Below, in pieces: positions 1 through 11,079 of a stretch of 64,000 nt of DNA. This stretch comes from Pseudopyrenochaeta lycopersici. Its lineage: Eukaryota > Ascomycota > Dothideomycetes > Pleosporales > Pseudopyrenochaetaceae. A program made the position numbers and the translations under genes. Within the stretch, counting starts at the first letter, position 1; every line of letters begins with the position of its first letter. Under the pieces are notes generated by a model. That model searched no databases. It worked only from the letters and a program-made list of their open reading frames with translations, and was not told the origin of the DNA. The stretch is from the NCBI GenBank assembly GCA_003313425.1, contig NHZP01000021.1, positions 248,001 to 312,000 on the forward strand, in the 5' to 3' direction.

Positions 1-1
1 T

Positions 2-130
2 ATCGATGTAGACAAGGAAGTATTTGACGCGTCCTCGCCTGCCGGAGCCCGCGATAGCGCTATATTGCGCTTGCGAAATGCCATTCTCAGTGCTTGGAAG
101 TGGGGAGTCGCGACCCTCGAAATTTGTTGA
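2..130 (+). CDS. 3' end of an unidentified gene (partial)
   Basis: A reading frame is open from the left edge of the window and ends at TGA 128-130, giving 42 residues. The stretch has ordinary coding composition, with an Ala/Leu/Arg-rich amphipathic segment followed by a Trp-containing end. There is no start in the window, so this would be the terminal exon of a gene lying to the left. No family can be recognised from so few residues. It could also be chance; only the absence of stops and the residue balance argue for coding. Confidence 0.3.
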   Translation: MDVDKEVFDASSPAGARDSAILRLRNAILSAWKWGVATLEIC

Positions 131-446
131 TGCCGCTTATCGATAAGCTCCACAAGAGACGTCATGTTCCTTGCACTGGAGAGCCTACTGTTATTGCCTG
201 TGTGTCTGTAACATATTTCGTACTAGTGGTAGTTCTCCCTCCTCTATCCAAGTATTTGGCCAAAGTGTACAGAAGATCTTTTAATTCACTAACTCGGGAT
301 GTAATGGACGCTTCACACGTCTTACCCTCATTGTCAAAAGTTGGCTATATTTTAGATTTGGTGAAAGGTCATAAATATACTTAAAGCATCACTGCAAAAC
401 CGTTGTACTTGCCAACGAAAATTAAATCTCCAATGTGACTCATCTC
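131..446. other. Intergenic, nothing recognised
   Basis: An ORF of 96 codons lies at 94-384 on the plus strand but overlaps the end of the partial frame above and shows no recognisable domain. I treat the stretch as the 3' flanks of two converging genes. Confidence 0.4.
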
Positions 447-1346
447 TTAAAGCCACTTGTCCAGCCAGGTCAATACTTGTGCCTCTGAGTCCTCGAGGCA
501 CTTTCTCTCCTGAGGGTCATCCGGATTTCCTCTCACAGAAAACCCATGCCGCCCGGGCGTGTAGGCTTTATGCTCCATCTCAGGTACATTCTTTCCCGCT
601 TTCCGAGCATCCTCATGGATTGCCTCAATTTGGCCCTTCTGCTTGAAGCTCACAGCGATGTCTTCTACTCCCCACCCATAGCTAACAGGTATGACCAAAT
701 CCTTGACGTCATCTGGAATGACGAGATTACTTGGATGTAATGCAACCGCCGCGTCCACAAGCGGTCTCTTCATGCCGTCAATCTCGATCATGTTGCTCTC
801 GAGCCCGGCTCGAATGGCATACCTTCCACCCCAACACATTCCTACCATCCCAATCTTTTGGCTGGCAGGCGTCGCGCGCCTCAATGACTCTAAGAAGTCC
901 ACGCAAATGGTTTCGGTGGGTCCTTGCCTATGCCTCGACAACCACAGAAGGAAGGTTGGCATGCTAGCGAGGATGCCAGAATACTTTGCAAATGTAGATT
1001 GCTTAGCCGCATCGACAGGAAGCAAGGCATCAGCCACTCTAAGCCCAACAGGATCACCTTTGAAGAAATCGGGAAGGTAAACCAGCCATTGTCCGCTCTC
1101 CGCATAGGCGTCAGCGATGAGTTTGTTGTTTGGCAGCCCCAGGCCAAATATGTCCGAATACACTACTACGATCCCTCGCGGGTTCGTACGATTGCCGATC
1201 ACATAGGTGTTTAGTCCGTGAATGACTTCTTCCTTGCCCTTGGGTTGGCCTTCATGGATGGTACCCTGTAGAGCGCGATGAGTAGGAATATGATTCGGGA
1301 CACAATAGATTCACACCTTGATGCACTCTGAGCATGAAGGTTCCAT
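447..1346 (-). CDS. Dienelactone hydrolase family protein
   Basis: Predicted 282-residue alpha/beta hydrolase of the dienelactone hydrolase family, probably cytosolic. Two exons on the minus strand: 1346-1317 (ten codons from ATG 1346) and 1265-447, with a 51-nt GT..AG intron at 1316-1266. The first exon supplies a Cys-rich start and joins exactly to the family's usual N-terminal block (Gly-Thr-Ile-His-Glu-Gly), so the start is well supported. Visible family features are the nucleophile elbow Gly-Met-Cys-Trp-Gly-Gly, with Cys as nucleophile, and a His in the C-terminal Gly-Arg-His-Gly-Phe block; an Asp in a Gly-Val-Glu-Asp context could complete the triad. Fungal members act on lactones or carboxylic esters, but the substrate cannot be read from sequence. 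It stands alone, with no ring-cleavage pathway gene next to it. Confidence 0.88.
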
Positions 1347-2104
1347 AGCCACACTAGATATTTGGTTTGCTTTTGATATGATCGCAGAATTTATGACCAG
1401 AAGGGATTTGCTCGAAGGATGAGAAAGGAGTGGTCTCAAAACATGGCATCCAGGGCCTCCTTTATATGCGGCACGGATCGGTGAGTAGAGGTTGACTAGA
1501 TAGTCCGCTCACTGCGCATTGACGTGGATTCAAGCACTTCTAACACGCGGCGTATTGGCACGAACGTCTTGCGATCAGCTTGGTAATCAGATACGACTAC
1601 GATCGCGAAACAGACTGCCAATCAGATTGGATCATACATAGAAAACCTTCATTAAGGTGTGGAGGGAGGGGGTTGTTCGTAGCGCACCTAGCTCAAATTG
1701 GTAGATCGAGACATTCCGCAGGGTCCCGCACTAGGCCTCTTGCGGCTCATTGCACGAGTATCCCTGCCCAGATATCGGTCTGGATTCAATCGAACTGTTG
1801 GTATCGTAGTGACAGCACGCCTGATCCGAAGCAGAAGGATAGTCACATGAATAAGCGACAGAGTTTCCTTTCCAGCGGGAGGGCGACCCAACGCTTGAAC
1901 AGCGAGACCTCACACATACTTAAAAGGTTAGATAGCAGCGCCAAACTGCTACAGACAGTGTTAGTCGCGATTGCACTAAGCGGATGTATCGTCCTATGTG
2001 CCGCCTACGCACTTTGCCAATGAAATAGGCATGTCCCGCCTGACTGTTCCACTCGTCCACACACAGTCTAATGGCCCCCTCCCCAATAGCAGTTGCTGCA
2101 CGGC
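1347..2104. other. Intergenic between dienelactone hydrolase and DUF7708 gene
   Basis: The stretch holds the upstream region of the hydrolase gene and the 3' flank of the DUF7708 gene. A 147-codon plus-strand ORF at 1580-2023 ends in a hydrophobic segment, but it has no recognised domain and no supporting splice structure. Nothing else is seen. Confidence 0.4.
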
Positions 2105-3875
2105 TTACAACCGATGTTGGTCCATGCGAACCGCTCGACATTTCTCAGAGCTTCCGCTTTGCTTAATTATACCTCTCTTGTTCTCCTCCCAATCCCACAG
2201 CTCAGCTCTATTGACAATGAGCACCTTCAGAGGCTTTATCGCCCTTTCCACAAGATTTAGCATCGTCGATGCGAACTCCTTCACCGAATGGTCATTGCTT
2301 AGCTCAGGGCGGTCTAGCACGATAAAAACCGGCTCCTCCTGTAGATTAATAACTTTCATCAAAGCTTCGGAGAGGGCTCCTTCTCGTTCGTCACCACTGC
2401 GCGATATGAGCGAGTCGATGCGATACCACTCTTCGGCCTTCCGGACAACTGCAGGATCCTTCTCAAGCAGCTGAAATATAAGCCGCGAGATGACCATTTC
2501 TAGAGTGCTAGATTCTTCACATATCTCAAATGCAACCTTTCGATTTTCGCCCAACAAAGTTAGAGTCAGATCAACGGCTGCTGGCGAAAGCCAGGATTGT
2601 GTCGAGCTGACTCCAGACTCATTTCGCCCCGACAGCATAAACACACATGAGCTGGGTTCTTGCCAACGCAGACCAACTTCGTGGGCTAATACGTCTGCTA
2701 CACACAGCTTTGATCGGTGTCTGTCATTGTCAAATATAGAAGCCAGCAGCTCTCTATATTGACCAAGTGACTGGATTGCTTCGTCTGGTTGGTAGCTTCC
2801 GAGTTCCAGTTTATTTCGAAGGTCTATTATGACACGGCTGTCCATCCTTTTTTGCATTTCTGCCGAAGCTTAGCGTATGAGAGAGAATGTTCGTCTGGAA
2901 AGATACCTTCAAGTTCTCCAACTAAGTGGTCTACCTGCTGGGCCAAGAGGGCCTCGCACCTCAATCTGATACGGTTGAAGTTGTCCCTCATGCTTTGTTC
3001 CATTACTTCAAATTGAAGTGGCTTTCCAAGGCTTGACAGCTGGCGTCCTAATTAAGGTCAGTAATCCTATATCGGATCAATGTTGTAGTACTAACCTAAT
3101 GTAGAGCCCATAAAGTACAGTGTTGCCTCGCGTGCAAGCAGAATGACGTCTTTGTAGGCGTCAACTAGCATGGAGCCTAGTATAGGATCTGGATAAATCT
3201 TGCGGTAGATTTCGAACGATGGTAACCGATCAGACATCTGCTGCATTGCAGCCGTGATTGCCTCTTCATCTTTGGCCTTCATCTTTACAGTCTTGCATTT
3301 GGTTGGTAAGTCACAGATATCAATCGTGAGTGGGTCTTACTGAGAAGAGTAAAGCTAGTGTCGCACATGCTACTCCACCATACTGCGCGTCTACTAACAT
3401 TACGATATTCACAACACCAGAATATGCATCTAGAAAGCGGTCAAACTCCAATATGAACTTCTTGGCTTTCGTTGAAACCTTATGAAATCCTTGAGATCGC
3501 TTTACTTCTAGTTCAGCTTGTGCAGACGTGAGTTCCGTTTTCTGTTTGCTTATGTATGCGGACAGATCTTCGAGAGACATTGTAGCCAACGAAATTGACA
3601 ACTCCTCTCCTTCAATACGCTTACGCGTCACTTCGACTTTTTTTTGCTGCCTAGCCGCGACGATACGTTCAAGCTCTTCTTTGATCTTGATGTTCGCCCT
3701 GGTCAATCTCTCTTTGAAATAGTGATCATGCTCACGAAGCACCGGATTTATTGAGGCATTGCTCCTGGGACATCTTAGTGGTATTGATCAATAGAAGAAC
3801 TTTACAGCCGTACGAATGGTTGGAATCCGGGAACCATGCGCTCGCAATATCTTGATTAACTTTGGCAGACTTCAT
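2105..3875 (-). CDS. DUF7708-domain protein with a C-terminal NTPase-like region
   Basis: Five exons: 3875-3814, 3764-3341, 3291-3096, 3047-2907 and 2859-2105. All four introns are 47-49 nt with good GT..AG ends, and together they close one frame of 525 residues. The N-terminal third is charged and likely coiled-coil (Glu/Lys-rich, roughly residues 35-100). A DUF7708-type helical region follows across the exon 2/3 junction (about 120-225). In fungi this domain is found N-terminal to NACHT-like and ankyrin modules in STAND-type proteins. The C-terminal half resembles the attached NTPase-like region: a Trp-Leu-Ser-Pro block, then a hydrophobic beta strand ending Val-Leu-Asp-Arg in Walker B position. 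I see no Gly-Lys-Ser/Thr P-loop, so nucleotide binding is doubtful. No ankyrin or TPR repeats follow; the protein just ends. The biochemical role is unknown. It is divergent from the AAA+ gene at 4823. Confidence 0.7.
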
Positions 3876-4822
3876 AGCTACCACACGTTCGAATTTCGAC
3901 CTGGATTGATAATGTTTGTGTCAAAACCGTTGATTTTGTGGCAGCATTCACTCCCGCGATAACCAGGTCGCGTTATTAGTAAATGTGCCCAAGGGTTCTC
4001 TCTTAAGTCAACTGACACTGAGAACTCTAGGTCCACGCTTAGAGCCCTGTTGATGATACTTGTTATCACTGTACGAAAAGGCAGTCGAAGAAGTCGAAGA
4101 AGTCGAAGACTCTTCCAGCCCCCCAGATACCTCAGATAGGCAGAAGCATTCGCTACTTACCAACAACAGGGCGCAGTTCGCATCCTACTTGTCCTCCAAC
4201 GCGGATAATTTCCCTGCCAACCAATACCATCATTATGCATAAGAAATGTAAAACACGGCCCCCCACCTCTTTCGTAGCACCGGTTCGCAGGTATATACAC
4301 AGCACCATGCATGCCTCACCAACGGATATTCAATAAACACATCGAAATACGGAGTTCACAAGCGAGATCGTACATGAAACACGGCATAATTATCAGGCGC
4401 CCAACACACTTGGCCCCCAACATGCAGAGTTGTCACACAAAGTGGAGGCTGTGCATCCAATGCTTGCTTACTGTTAGGGTTTGTTCCTTTAAAGGGAAGG
4501 ACAGTCGATGGGTGCAAGGGTTAGCAAGGAGGCGTCTTATGTACTTAGACGATGGAGCATACCGATAAGGATATCTTCTCCAGCTCAGCTGACACACGTG
4601 AGCCTATGCCTATTTCCCAAATGCATGTACTTACATTGCAACTATTGCAGTGGCTTTTGGGGCGCCCGTGAATCTGGTGAGACGACAAGGCTAGGTTGAT
4701 GCGGGTTCTCCCCCGCGAAGATAACAGGGCACGCATCCCTCCGACTACTATTGTAGTGTGAACAAGCCAGGCTTGACACAATTCGACTCTTTTACGGTCA
4801 AGGCTTACACTAAGGGCCCAGC
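3876..4822. promoter_or_regulatory. Shared intergenic region between DUF7708 and AAA+ ATPase genes
   Basis: These 947 bp separate two divergent start codons, so both promoters must lie here. No protein-coding frame is convincing. The stretch contains a short 9-bp tandem repeat at 4084-4109. I cannot identify individual factor sites. Confidence 0.4.
4084..4109. repeat. Short 9-bp tandem repeat (GTCGAAGAA, almost 3 copies)
   Basis: The unit GTCGAAGAA is repeated with no mismatch for almost three copies inside the divergent intergenic region. It is a small microsatellite-like run with no known role. Confidence 0.8.
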
Positions 4823-7669
4823 ATGGCTGATGTTCCCAACGGCAGACTGGAGATCGTGGTATATGATTCATCTATACATTTTGGTCTTGTGGCTGATGCG
4901 AAAGCAGACTCAGTCAAACCAAACAAAGATCTCTGAGCTTGAACAACGATATATTTCTTTACTCGAGTCAAGAATTGCCAAGCTTGAGAAACGTCTCGCA
5001 GTAGCAGAAGTGTCTGACGTTGCTCCAAAGACTCCGAAGGTGCGCCGACCTGGGAATTGCCTTGAAGTAGATCTCACCACTAATTAGTACTAGCCACCCG
5101 AATCAGAAGCCGGAGATGGCGATTCAATTAAAGGCGTGAATGGTGATCATGATGGTGGTACTGAGGTAGTCCATGTCTTATGACGTTACGCATTCCAATT
5201 ATCTGATTGTTATTCTAGAAGGGAAGCCGTGAAGTTGCAGCAAATCCTTCCAGCCCAGGGGAAGAAGAGAAGCCTCGCTATGTTGTGATCGTCAGCAAGT
5301 GGGATCCTGATGCTGGCGACTTCATAGACATCGACGCAACTAAAAAGGAGGAGAAGAAAGCTATCGGCCCTGAAAACCAAAGTCGCATTGCGTTTACTTT
5401 CAAAAAGCTTACAATGGCACGATCCCGCCACTCTAAAATCGAGTCTTTGTCGTCAGAGGTCAAGATTGAGTCTGAACCATTGCAAAAACTCCTTGGCAAG
5501 ATCACATCTCATTGGGGTTGGAGCGAGACCGTTGTCACTTGCAGTTCGCCTTTTGGCCCATTGATATATGCCTGGCCTCAAGCTCTCAGTGAGGCACAGA
5601 AGTTTGTCGAGGACGAATCTAATGACGAAAAACAAGCTCGTGCTGATCTTAACGAGTTGTTAAGAATGATTTCAACCTCTTCTGGTTATCTCCCACTTGA
5701 TCGGTACTTTCAAGACCGCCACACGTTCATTAGTGAAGGGACGATCACACACGCGGCTCTTTGGACATTGTTCCCACCTGGGACTCTGATCGTCTCCCAG
5801 CAGCCCTTGAAAGAGCTCCAGATATTTACGGTCTCATCCTGCGATGGATTTGTCATGGAGGAGCAAACCTTTGACTTGGTCTGCTTCTGCTTCGACTGGA
5901 ATGGAACTGAATTTAGTCGGGTGCCTTTCGAGTTCAAGGTCCCATACTGGGGTCCAGATCGAAGAAGCATAGTTGAGCTTCCCTTCTACCCCCTTCAATA
6001 CTATACAGACCCCGATTTGGAGGAGGGAAGTCCATCGGGCAATGCAATTGCTAGTCTCAAAGAAAAATTAATCAAGAGGGGGAAGAAATTTGTGGACTAT
6101 TGCACCGCGGTGAAGGGTAAACAGATGTTCAAGTACAAAGGAGATGCGCATTTTCATACAGGTCGCAGCCTGATACATAGGTCAGATAATTCTGATATCG
6201 ATCAGAATCGAAACTCGGATGAAGCATCAATTGTAAATGGCATCGGAGGCGCAAGAGCCCGCAGCGAACCGCGTTATATAAGCAGAAAGAAGGTATGTGC
6301 CTTACCCGTGTTGTCTCATAAGCTACCGCTAACATTAATGTTCAAGATTGATGGAACCACTATGGTGGATTTTGACTCATTCTTCGAATATTTGTCGCCA
6401 AATACGCCGATTCTGGGGAACTTCCAACGCTACGAGGGACAACTTGAAAGCTTATCCCCTGAACGGCGTGCTAATCCCATATTCAGGGATATGTACAAAT
6501 TTCATTGGGATAAACACCCGCTTGAAAAACCAATGACGCTAGAACAGTATCTGCACTGTCCTCCTCGAGTGCTGGGGTACGCACTGAAGCAGAAAAAATG
6601 GGCGCAGCTGCTTGTCGAAGGCCTCGAGGCACCAGATGAAGCTGATGCGACTGTGTTCAATGACAAGCTGCAATTGGAAGAAGAAGCGAAAGAGCTTGTC
6701 AAGTGGTCTGTACAAGCACACGAGCAAGGAAAGAAGACAAACAAGAAGGGCGAGTCGATGAGCCTACAAGATTTCGCGCCCGATAAGGGTAAAGGCCTTG
6801 TCATTATGCTCTATGGTAAGCAACTCCTAATGTTAATTAATGTCACTGTGATTGACCATGTAGGCTTTCCTGGTGTTGGAAAAACACTAACTGCGGAGAG
6901 TGTCGCCTTGATGGCGGGCAAGCCTCTCCTTTCTGTTGGCGTGTCAGACATTGGTATCGAAGGTGACAAAGTCGAAGCCAACTTGCAGAAGGTCTTCGAT
7001 CTTGCGGGGAAATGGGAGGCTGTTCTACTTTTGTAAGCACTGGTGTATTTTTGAGCATGCCAATACTGACTGATGTTTTCAAGCGATGAAGCAGATGTGT
7101 TCCTTGAAGCACGCGGTGATGGGGAGAACGATCTCAGGCGTAACGCTATGGTTTCAGGTAAGGTACCACATCTTATGCAGGATAGCCTCAAGGCTAATGT
7201 TTGCAGTGCTCCTGCGGGTACTCGAGTACTACGATGGAATTCTAATCTTGACTACGAACCGTATGAAGTCTTTTGACATCGCTGTTCAGAGCCGAATTCG
7301 TAAGCCCAAGCATTCTAAAGGATTTATGGATACTGATCAATTACTCAAGACATTGCCATCAAATATGACGAGCTCGACTCCGACCAGCAATATGAAATTT
7401 TCAAGTCATTCCTCGACCAGCTTAGACGCAAGAAACTCACAGAAGACTACAATGACTTGATATCATGGGTAAAAAAAGATGGGAAAAAATTCCAGTTCAA
7501 CGGTAGGCAGATCAGAAATGTGGTGTCGACGGCGATGGGAATCGCACTTGTTGATGAAGGTGGGGGGAAATTGAAGCGTGAACATCTTGTTAGAGTCGCC
7601 CAGCAGACGAAAGAATTCAAGCAGGACTTGAAGAGTCAGGAAGAGATCTTTAAAGCCAAGACAAAGTGA
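4823..7669 (+). CDS. AAA+ ATPase with DUF7025-type N-terminal region
   Basis: Nine exons: 4823-4858, 4908-5039, 5094-5165, 5219-6292, 6347-6815, 6864-7032, 7084-7157, 7207-7299 and 7350-7669. They close an 812-residue frame. ATG 4823 was chosen because the 49-nt intron after it joins in frame to a leucine/glutamate-rich coiled coil (about residues 15-50). An acidic linker and a long middle region of the type seen before fungal AAA+ domains (DUF7025-like) follow. The C-terminal AAA+ core is complete: Walker A Gly-Phe-Pro-Gly-Val-Gly-Lys-Thr near 595, Walker B Leu-Leu-Phe-Asp-Glu-Ala-Asp near 652, sensor 1 Thr-Thr-Asn-Arg near 690, arginine-finger region and a helical lid. The intron at 6293-6346 is 54 nt and has no stop, so retention would not break the frame. 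Such proteins are common and multicopy in filamentous fungi; their substrates are unknown. A segregase or remodelling role is inference. Confidence 0.85.
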
Positions 7670-9584
7670 GGAGGCAGGATAGAGGGATACCAAAGGCTAT
7701 GTAATCAAGTTTTTCTTTGTTGCAATTGGCAATACTCAATAGATCACGTCTGCCCAAGTACGTTCGAGATTGACTGCTCACGCATGGCTGTGTAGACTTC
7801 TAACATCACTTTTTCCTATTAAGTATATCACCTTGAAATAACAAAGAAGGGGGTTTTATTCATGCTCCAGCCTCCAGAATAGAACCCGAAGCCCTTTTGC
7901 AAGCAATCTATATCCATACATAAAGAAGTTTAACCATAACAAAAATGAAGAAAAAAGAGAAAAAAAAGTTTAAATTAGTATTTCTGGCATCTGGCGAACT
8001 CGAATCAGTGAGTTGAAGCCTAAACATGACCAAAAAGGAAAGGGACCGTTAAACTGATTTACTTGTAGCTTACTTTCCTATTACTACAGCACAATATAAT
8101 ATTCTATATAGATATCGAAAATGCAAGGAATGTGGAATCATTGAAAATGGGCCAACTTGGTCGCCGAATTTTGGTATGGCATTGAGGTAGAGATGTTAAG
8201 GGTGGGTGGGTATAACGGCTGCTGCCTGGAGGGCAGAGAGAGCATTTTCGTGCACGATACACAAAACATTCAAATCGATAGACGTAAATAGGCATCCAAT
8301 AAGGCGCTAGTATGCCCAGGTGTCGGTAGCAGATTGGTCGTTATCATCCGGATCGCCTAAAGGTTCAATGCTTCTTCGCCCCCTTGCCTCCTCTGCCACA
8401 AATCATGTAAAGCGGCTGTTTTGGATGGGTGTTTGCTTATAGTGAATTTTTGCCTGACTTTTACAAGCAAACATGCGCTTTCGGTACTACCAGAAGCTAA
8501 TTAAAAGCCAACCACTGTACTGTCTCGAAGTCTCTTGCGTATAAAAATGCTGTTCTAATAGAAAGATGTCCAAGCCTACAATTGTCGAGGTCATAGAGTC
8601 ATTGTAAATTTCTTGAGCTGATTTGACTCAGTGAATCGTCATGATACGTAACTTAACTGGAGCTCTTACTTCTTCTCGTCGAGTTATGCTATTCCTTTCC
8701 AGGTATGTTCCGGTGAGCTGTCGGCATTACCACCAATGTTCGATGCCTAAGACCATGAGGTTCTTTTGGAGTGGACAATATTTCATAACAATAAGTCAGG
8801 ATTTGAAATCCAATATCATTTTCAAGAACGTCTTGGCAGATTTGCCTCTGGTGTAGCTGTGTCAGGCTTACGTAAATTTACTCTGCCTCGATTCTTGATT
8901 TCTCTTCTAGTCTTATAGCTAAAATAGAACCATCTTGCTAGAGTATTCGTCTCTATCAGTCAGTAGCACAGAGATAGTATGATCGTGAATGTTGATCTTT
9001 ATTGTTTGTTTGCTCATCCATCATGGCGTGAAGCTTGCGCAAGCTCGTCGCCGGAACTGGACAAGTATCCTGCAGGCAGACGAATTCATGCGCCACAATC
9101 TTGGCTGTCGGTCTATGTTTCGGTCTATAATCGGTGTTGCGAGGATATGTGATGGCAAATTATCATTATCCAACCGGGCCTGCGATGTGGTTCAAATTGT
9201 GGTAGATGAGATAAAAGCGGATGTCTGAGGGCGTGGGAACTGGTAACGGTTGCGGATAAAATGCGGCAGAAACCGGACGCCTCTTTTCTTCCATAGAACA
9301 CACAAAAATGGAACAATGTGATCACTCATCCATATAAAAAGGTTGGTGTTGTGTTGAATGCAGTTGTGAGTGGTCCCAGCGACCCGGTTCCCCAATTGTC
9401 TTAGTGCACTCAACCCTAGCATCGATATTTCAAATAATGTTGGTTGTCTGCAGTAGAAATCCTTCTCGTATTTGCATCCCTCAACCTCACTTTGCACCGA
9501 TGTTGTGCCTAGGGACGGTTTGACGCGAGATGAGGCGTCTTAGTGACCTACTAATCTGTTGACAATTGAAAGCATCACACTGAC
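7670..9584. other. 1.9-kb gene-free stretch
   Basis: After the AAA+ stop there is an A-rich segment (about 7935-7970) and then sequence with only short unsupported ORFs on both strands. No RNA gene, repeat family or conserved domain fragment is recognised. The right end must hold the promoter of the gene at 9585. Confidence 0.4.
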
Positions 9585-10829
9585 ATGCCTCTCTCATGTT
9601 GCCCACGTTTTCGCACAGTCTTGCTTTCTTTTGTTGGCCTCTGCACAACCGTCTTCTTCATCATCGCGTACTACATTCTCTTCTACAATGCACTTCCGTT
9701 ACGCCGCGCCTTCTATCTCGAGACAGACTACCTCTACCAGAGGGCAAACATAGAATTGACAAAAATCATGATTTCCAGACAAACAGATGATGAAACGCCG
9801 TCACAGGACCAACTGCGCATATATGGCTTAATCAACAAAGTTCCACAGCTGCATTATTGGACTATTCCCACATCTTTAAGATACGACGAATGGCTCGGCC
9901 TGTATTTAGATGGTCTTGGCTGGGGAGGAAGCAAGGATAACGAATACTGGATATATTTTGGTGGCACTTCAGGGATAGAAAGCGAGTCCAAAATTTCCGA
10001 GCGAGAAGAGGAGGATGATGATGCCGCCCTATTTGAACATCGATACAAGCGACACTCTTGCACAGATCCACCACATATGTGCACTGCATATCACACAGCT
10101 TTCAAACGGATCTACAAACGCTGGCAGGATATCGACAAATCAAGAAGCCCAAATTCAGGAACATCGAAAGCACTTCTTCGCTATGTCGACTGTGATGTCA
10201 GTCCGCTTTTCTGCGATAGTACCTGGGGACTGCCCGTCGCCGCCAACATGCTGGCTCACATGAAAATCGGGCACGAGTGCGACAACAGCATCCAGGGTGT
10301 TGAAAGATGCCCCATCACCTGGCGGTTCATCGGCTTGCCGATCCGCAAATCACCTTGGGCACGTAAAATTCGGATTCCCCTTGACAACGGCGGCACTACG
10401 GTCGTGCCTGCGTTTCCAGATGCAGAGGAGCAGCTGTGGACGCTGATGGCGCATGCGGGCGCTGAAGAGGGCCTCGTGTATTATCCCGCGTCTGAAGAGG
10501 AGGGCGGGACGAACTGGGTGGTCACAGTGAAGCCAGATGGGGACGCAATGCCACAGTACTCGTACTATCTTGGACTCATGACTTGGGCTTTTGTCAGCAC
10601 TTTTCTGGACTACCCGCTTGAAACGCCGCGAGAATTGATGATAAAGTGCTATCTTGAGAGGTGGTTGGATCTCTTTTTGAAGTGGTGGGATGGTCCGCCG
10701 CACGTGGTGTATCCGCGGTCTTGTGTTGACGTCGAGGATGGGGCAGAACGAACTAGGCAGCGAATGGACGCTGTGAACAATCTGATCACAAAGTATGACA
10801 TCGCTCCGGAACAGATCTTAATGGCCTAA
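9585..10829 (+). CDS. Single-pass membrane-anchored protein of unknown function
   Basis: Single-exon frame of 414 residues. A hydrophobic helix at about residues 10-33 (Leu/Val/Phe/Ile/Tyr) follows a Cys/Arg-containing N-terminus, so a signal anchor with the bulk of the protein in the lumen or outside is likely. The middle is acidic (run of Glu/Asp around residue 140-150). It contains Cys residues in a Val-Asp-Cys-Asp..Leu-Phe-Cys-Asp context followed by Leu-Pro-Val-Ala. That arrangement recalls small fungal ER thioredoxin-like proteins, which have an Asp-Cys-Asp..Leu-Cys then Trp pattern before a cis-Pro-like turn. The C-terminal part is Trp-rich. I do not recognise a named family; a thioredoxin-like fold is a guess. 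No introns are needed and the frame is clean, so it is a real gene. Confidence 0.7.
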   Translation: MPLSCCPRFRTVLLSFVGLCTTVFFIIAYYILFYNALPLRRAFYLETDYLYQRANIELTKIMISRQTDDETPSQDQLRIYGLINKVPQLHYWTIPTSLRYDEWLGLYLDGLGWGGSKDNEYWIYFGGTSGIESESKISEREEEDDDAALFEHRYKRHSCTDPPHMCTAYHTAFKRIYKRWQDIDKSRSPNSGTSKALLRYVDCDVSPLFCDSTWGLPVAANMLAHMKIGHECDNSIQGVERCPITWRFIGLPIRKSPWARKIRIPLDNGGTTVVPAFPDAEEQLWTLMAHAGAEEGLVYYPASEEEGGTNWVVTVKPDGDAMPQYSYYLGLMTWAFVSTFLDYPLETPRELMIKCYLERWLDLFLKWWDGPPHVVYPRSCVDVEDGAERTRQRMDAVNNLITKYDIAPEQILMA

Positions 10830-11079
10830 ATATAGAAAATTTAACTTTGGATAGATTAATGTAGTAGTTAATTATCTGTCTCAGACTACAACAGAGCTGG
10901 AGATCTTATGCAATAGTGGCGTTCGTAGGGTGATTTAACAAACTGCTTGAGAGGTAAATTTTTTTCACTAGTGACTGCATATGAATGTGTCTGCAGCAAT
11001 GGAGATGAAAGTATGATATTGGTATCCTCCCAGAGCCGCACCACGTGAACGCCAAACTCCATGCTGGACACCCAAGTCT

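Noticed and set aside
1580..2023. 147-codon plus-strand ORF ending in a hydrophobic segment
   Set aside because: No domain, irregular composition in its first half, and no splice or promoter support; probably chance.
3878..4069. Minus-strand 63-codon ORF as a 5' exon of the DUF7708 gene
   Set aside because: A better first exon from ATG 3875 with a 49-nt intron closes the frame exactly; this ORF is in the upstream region.
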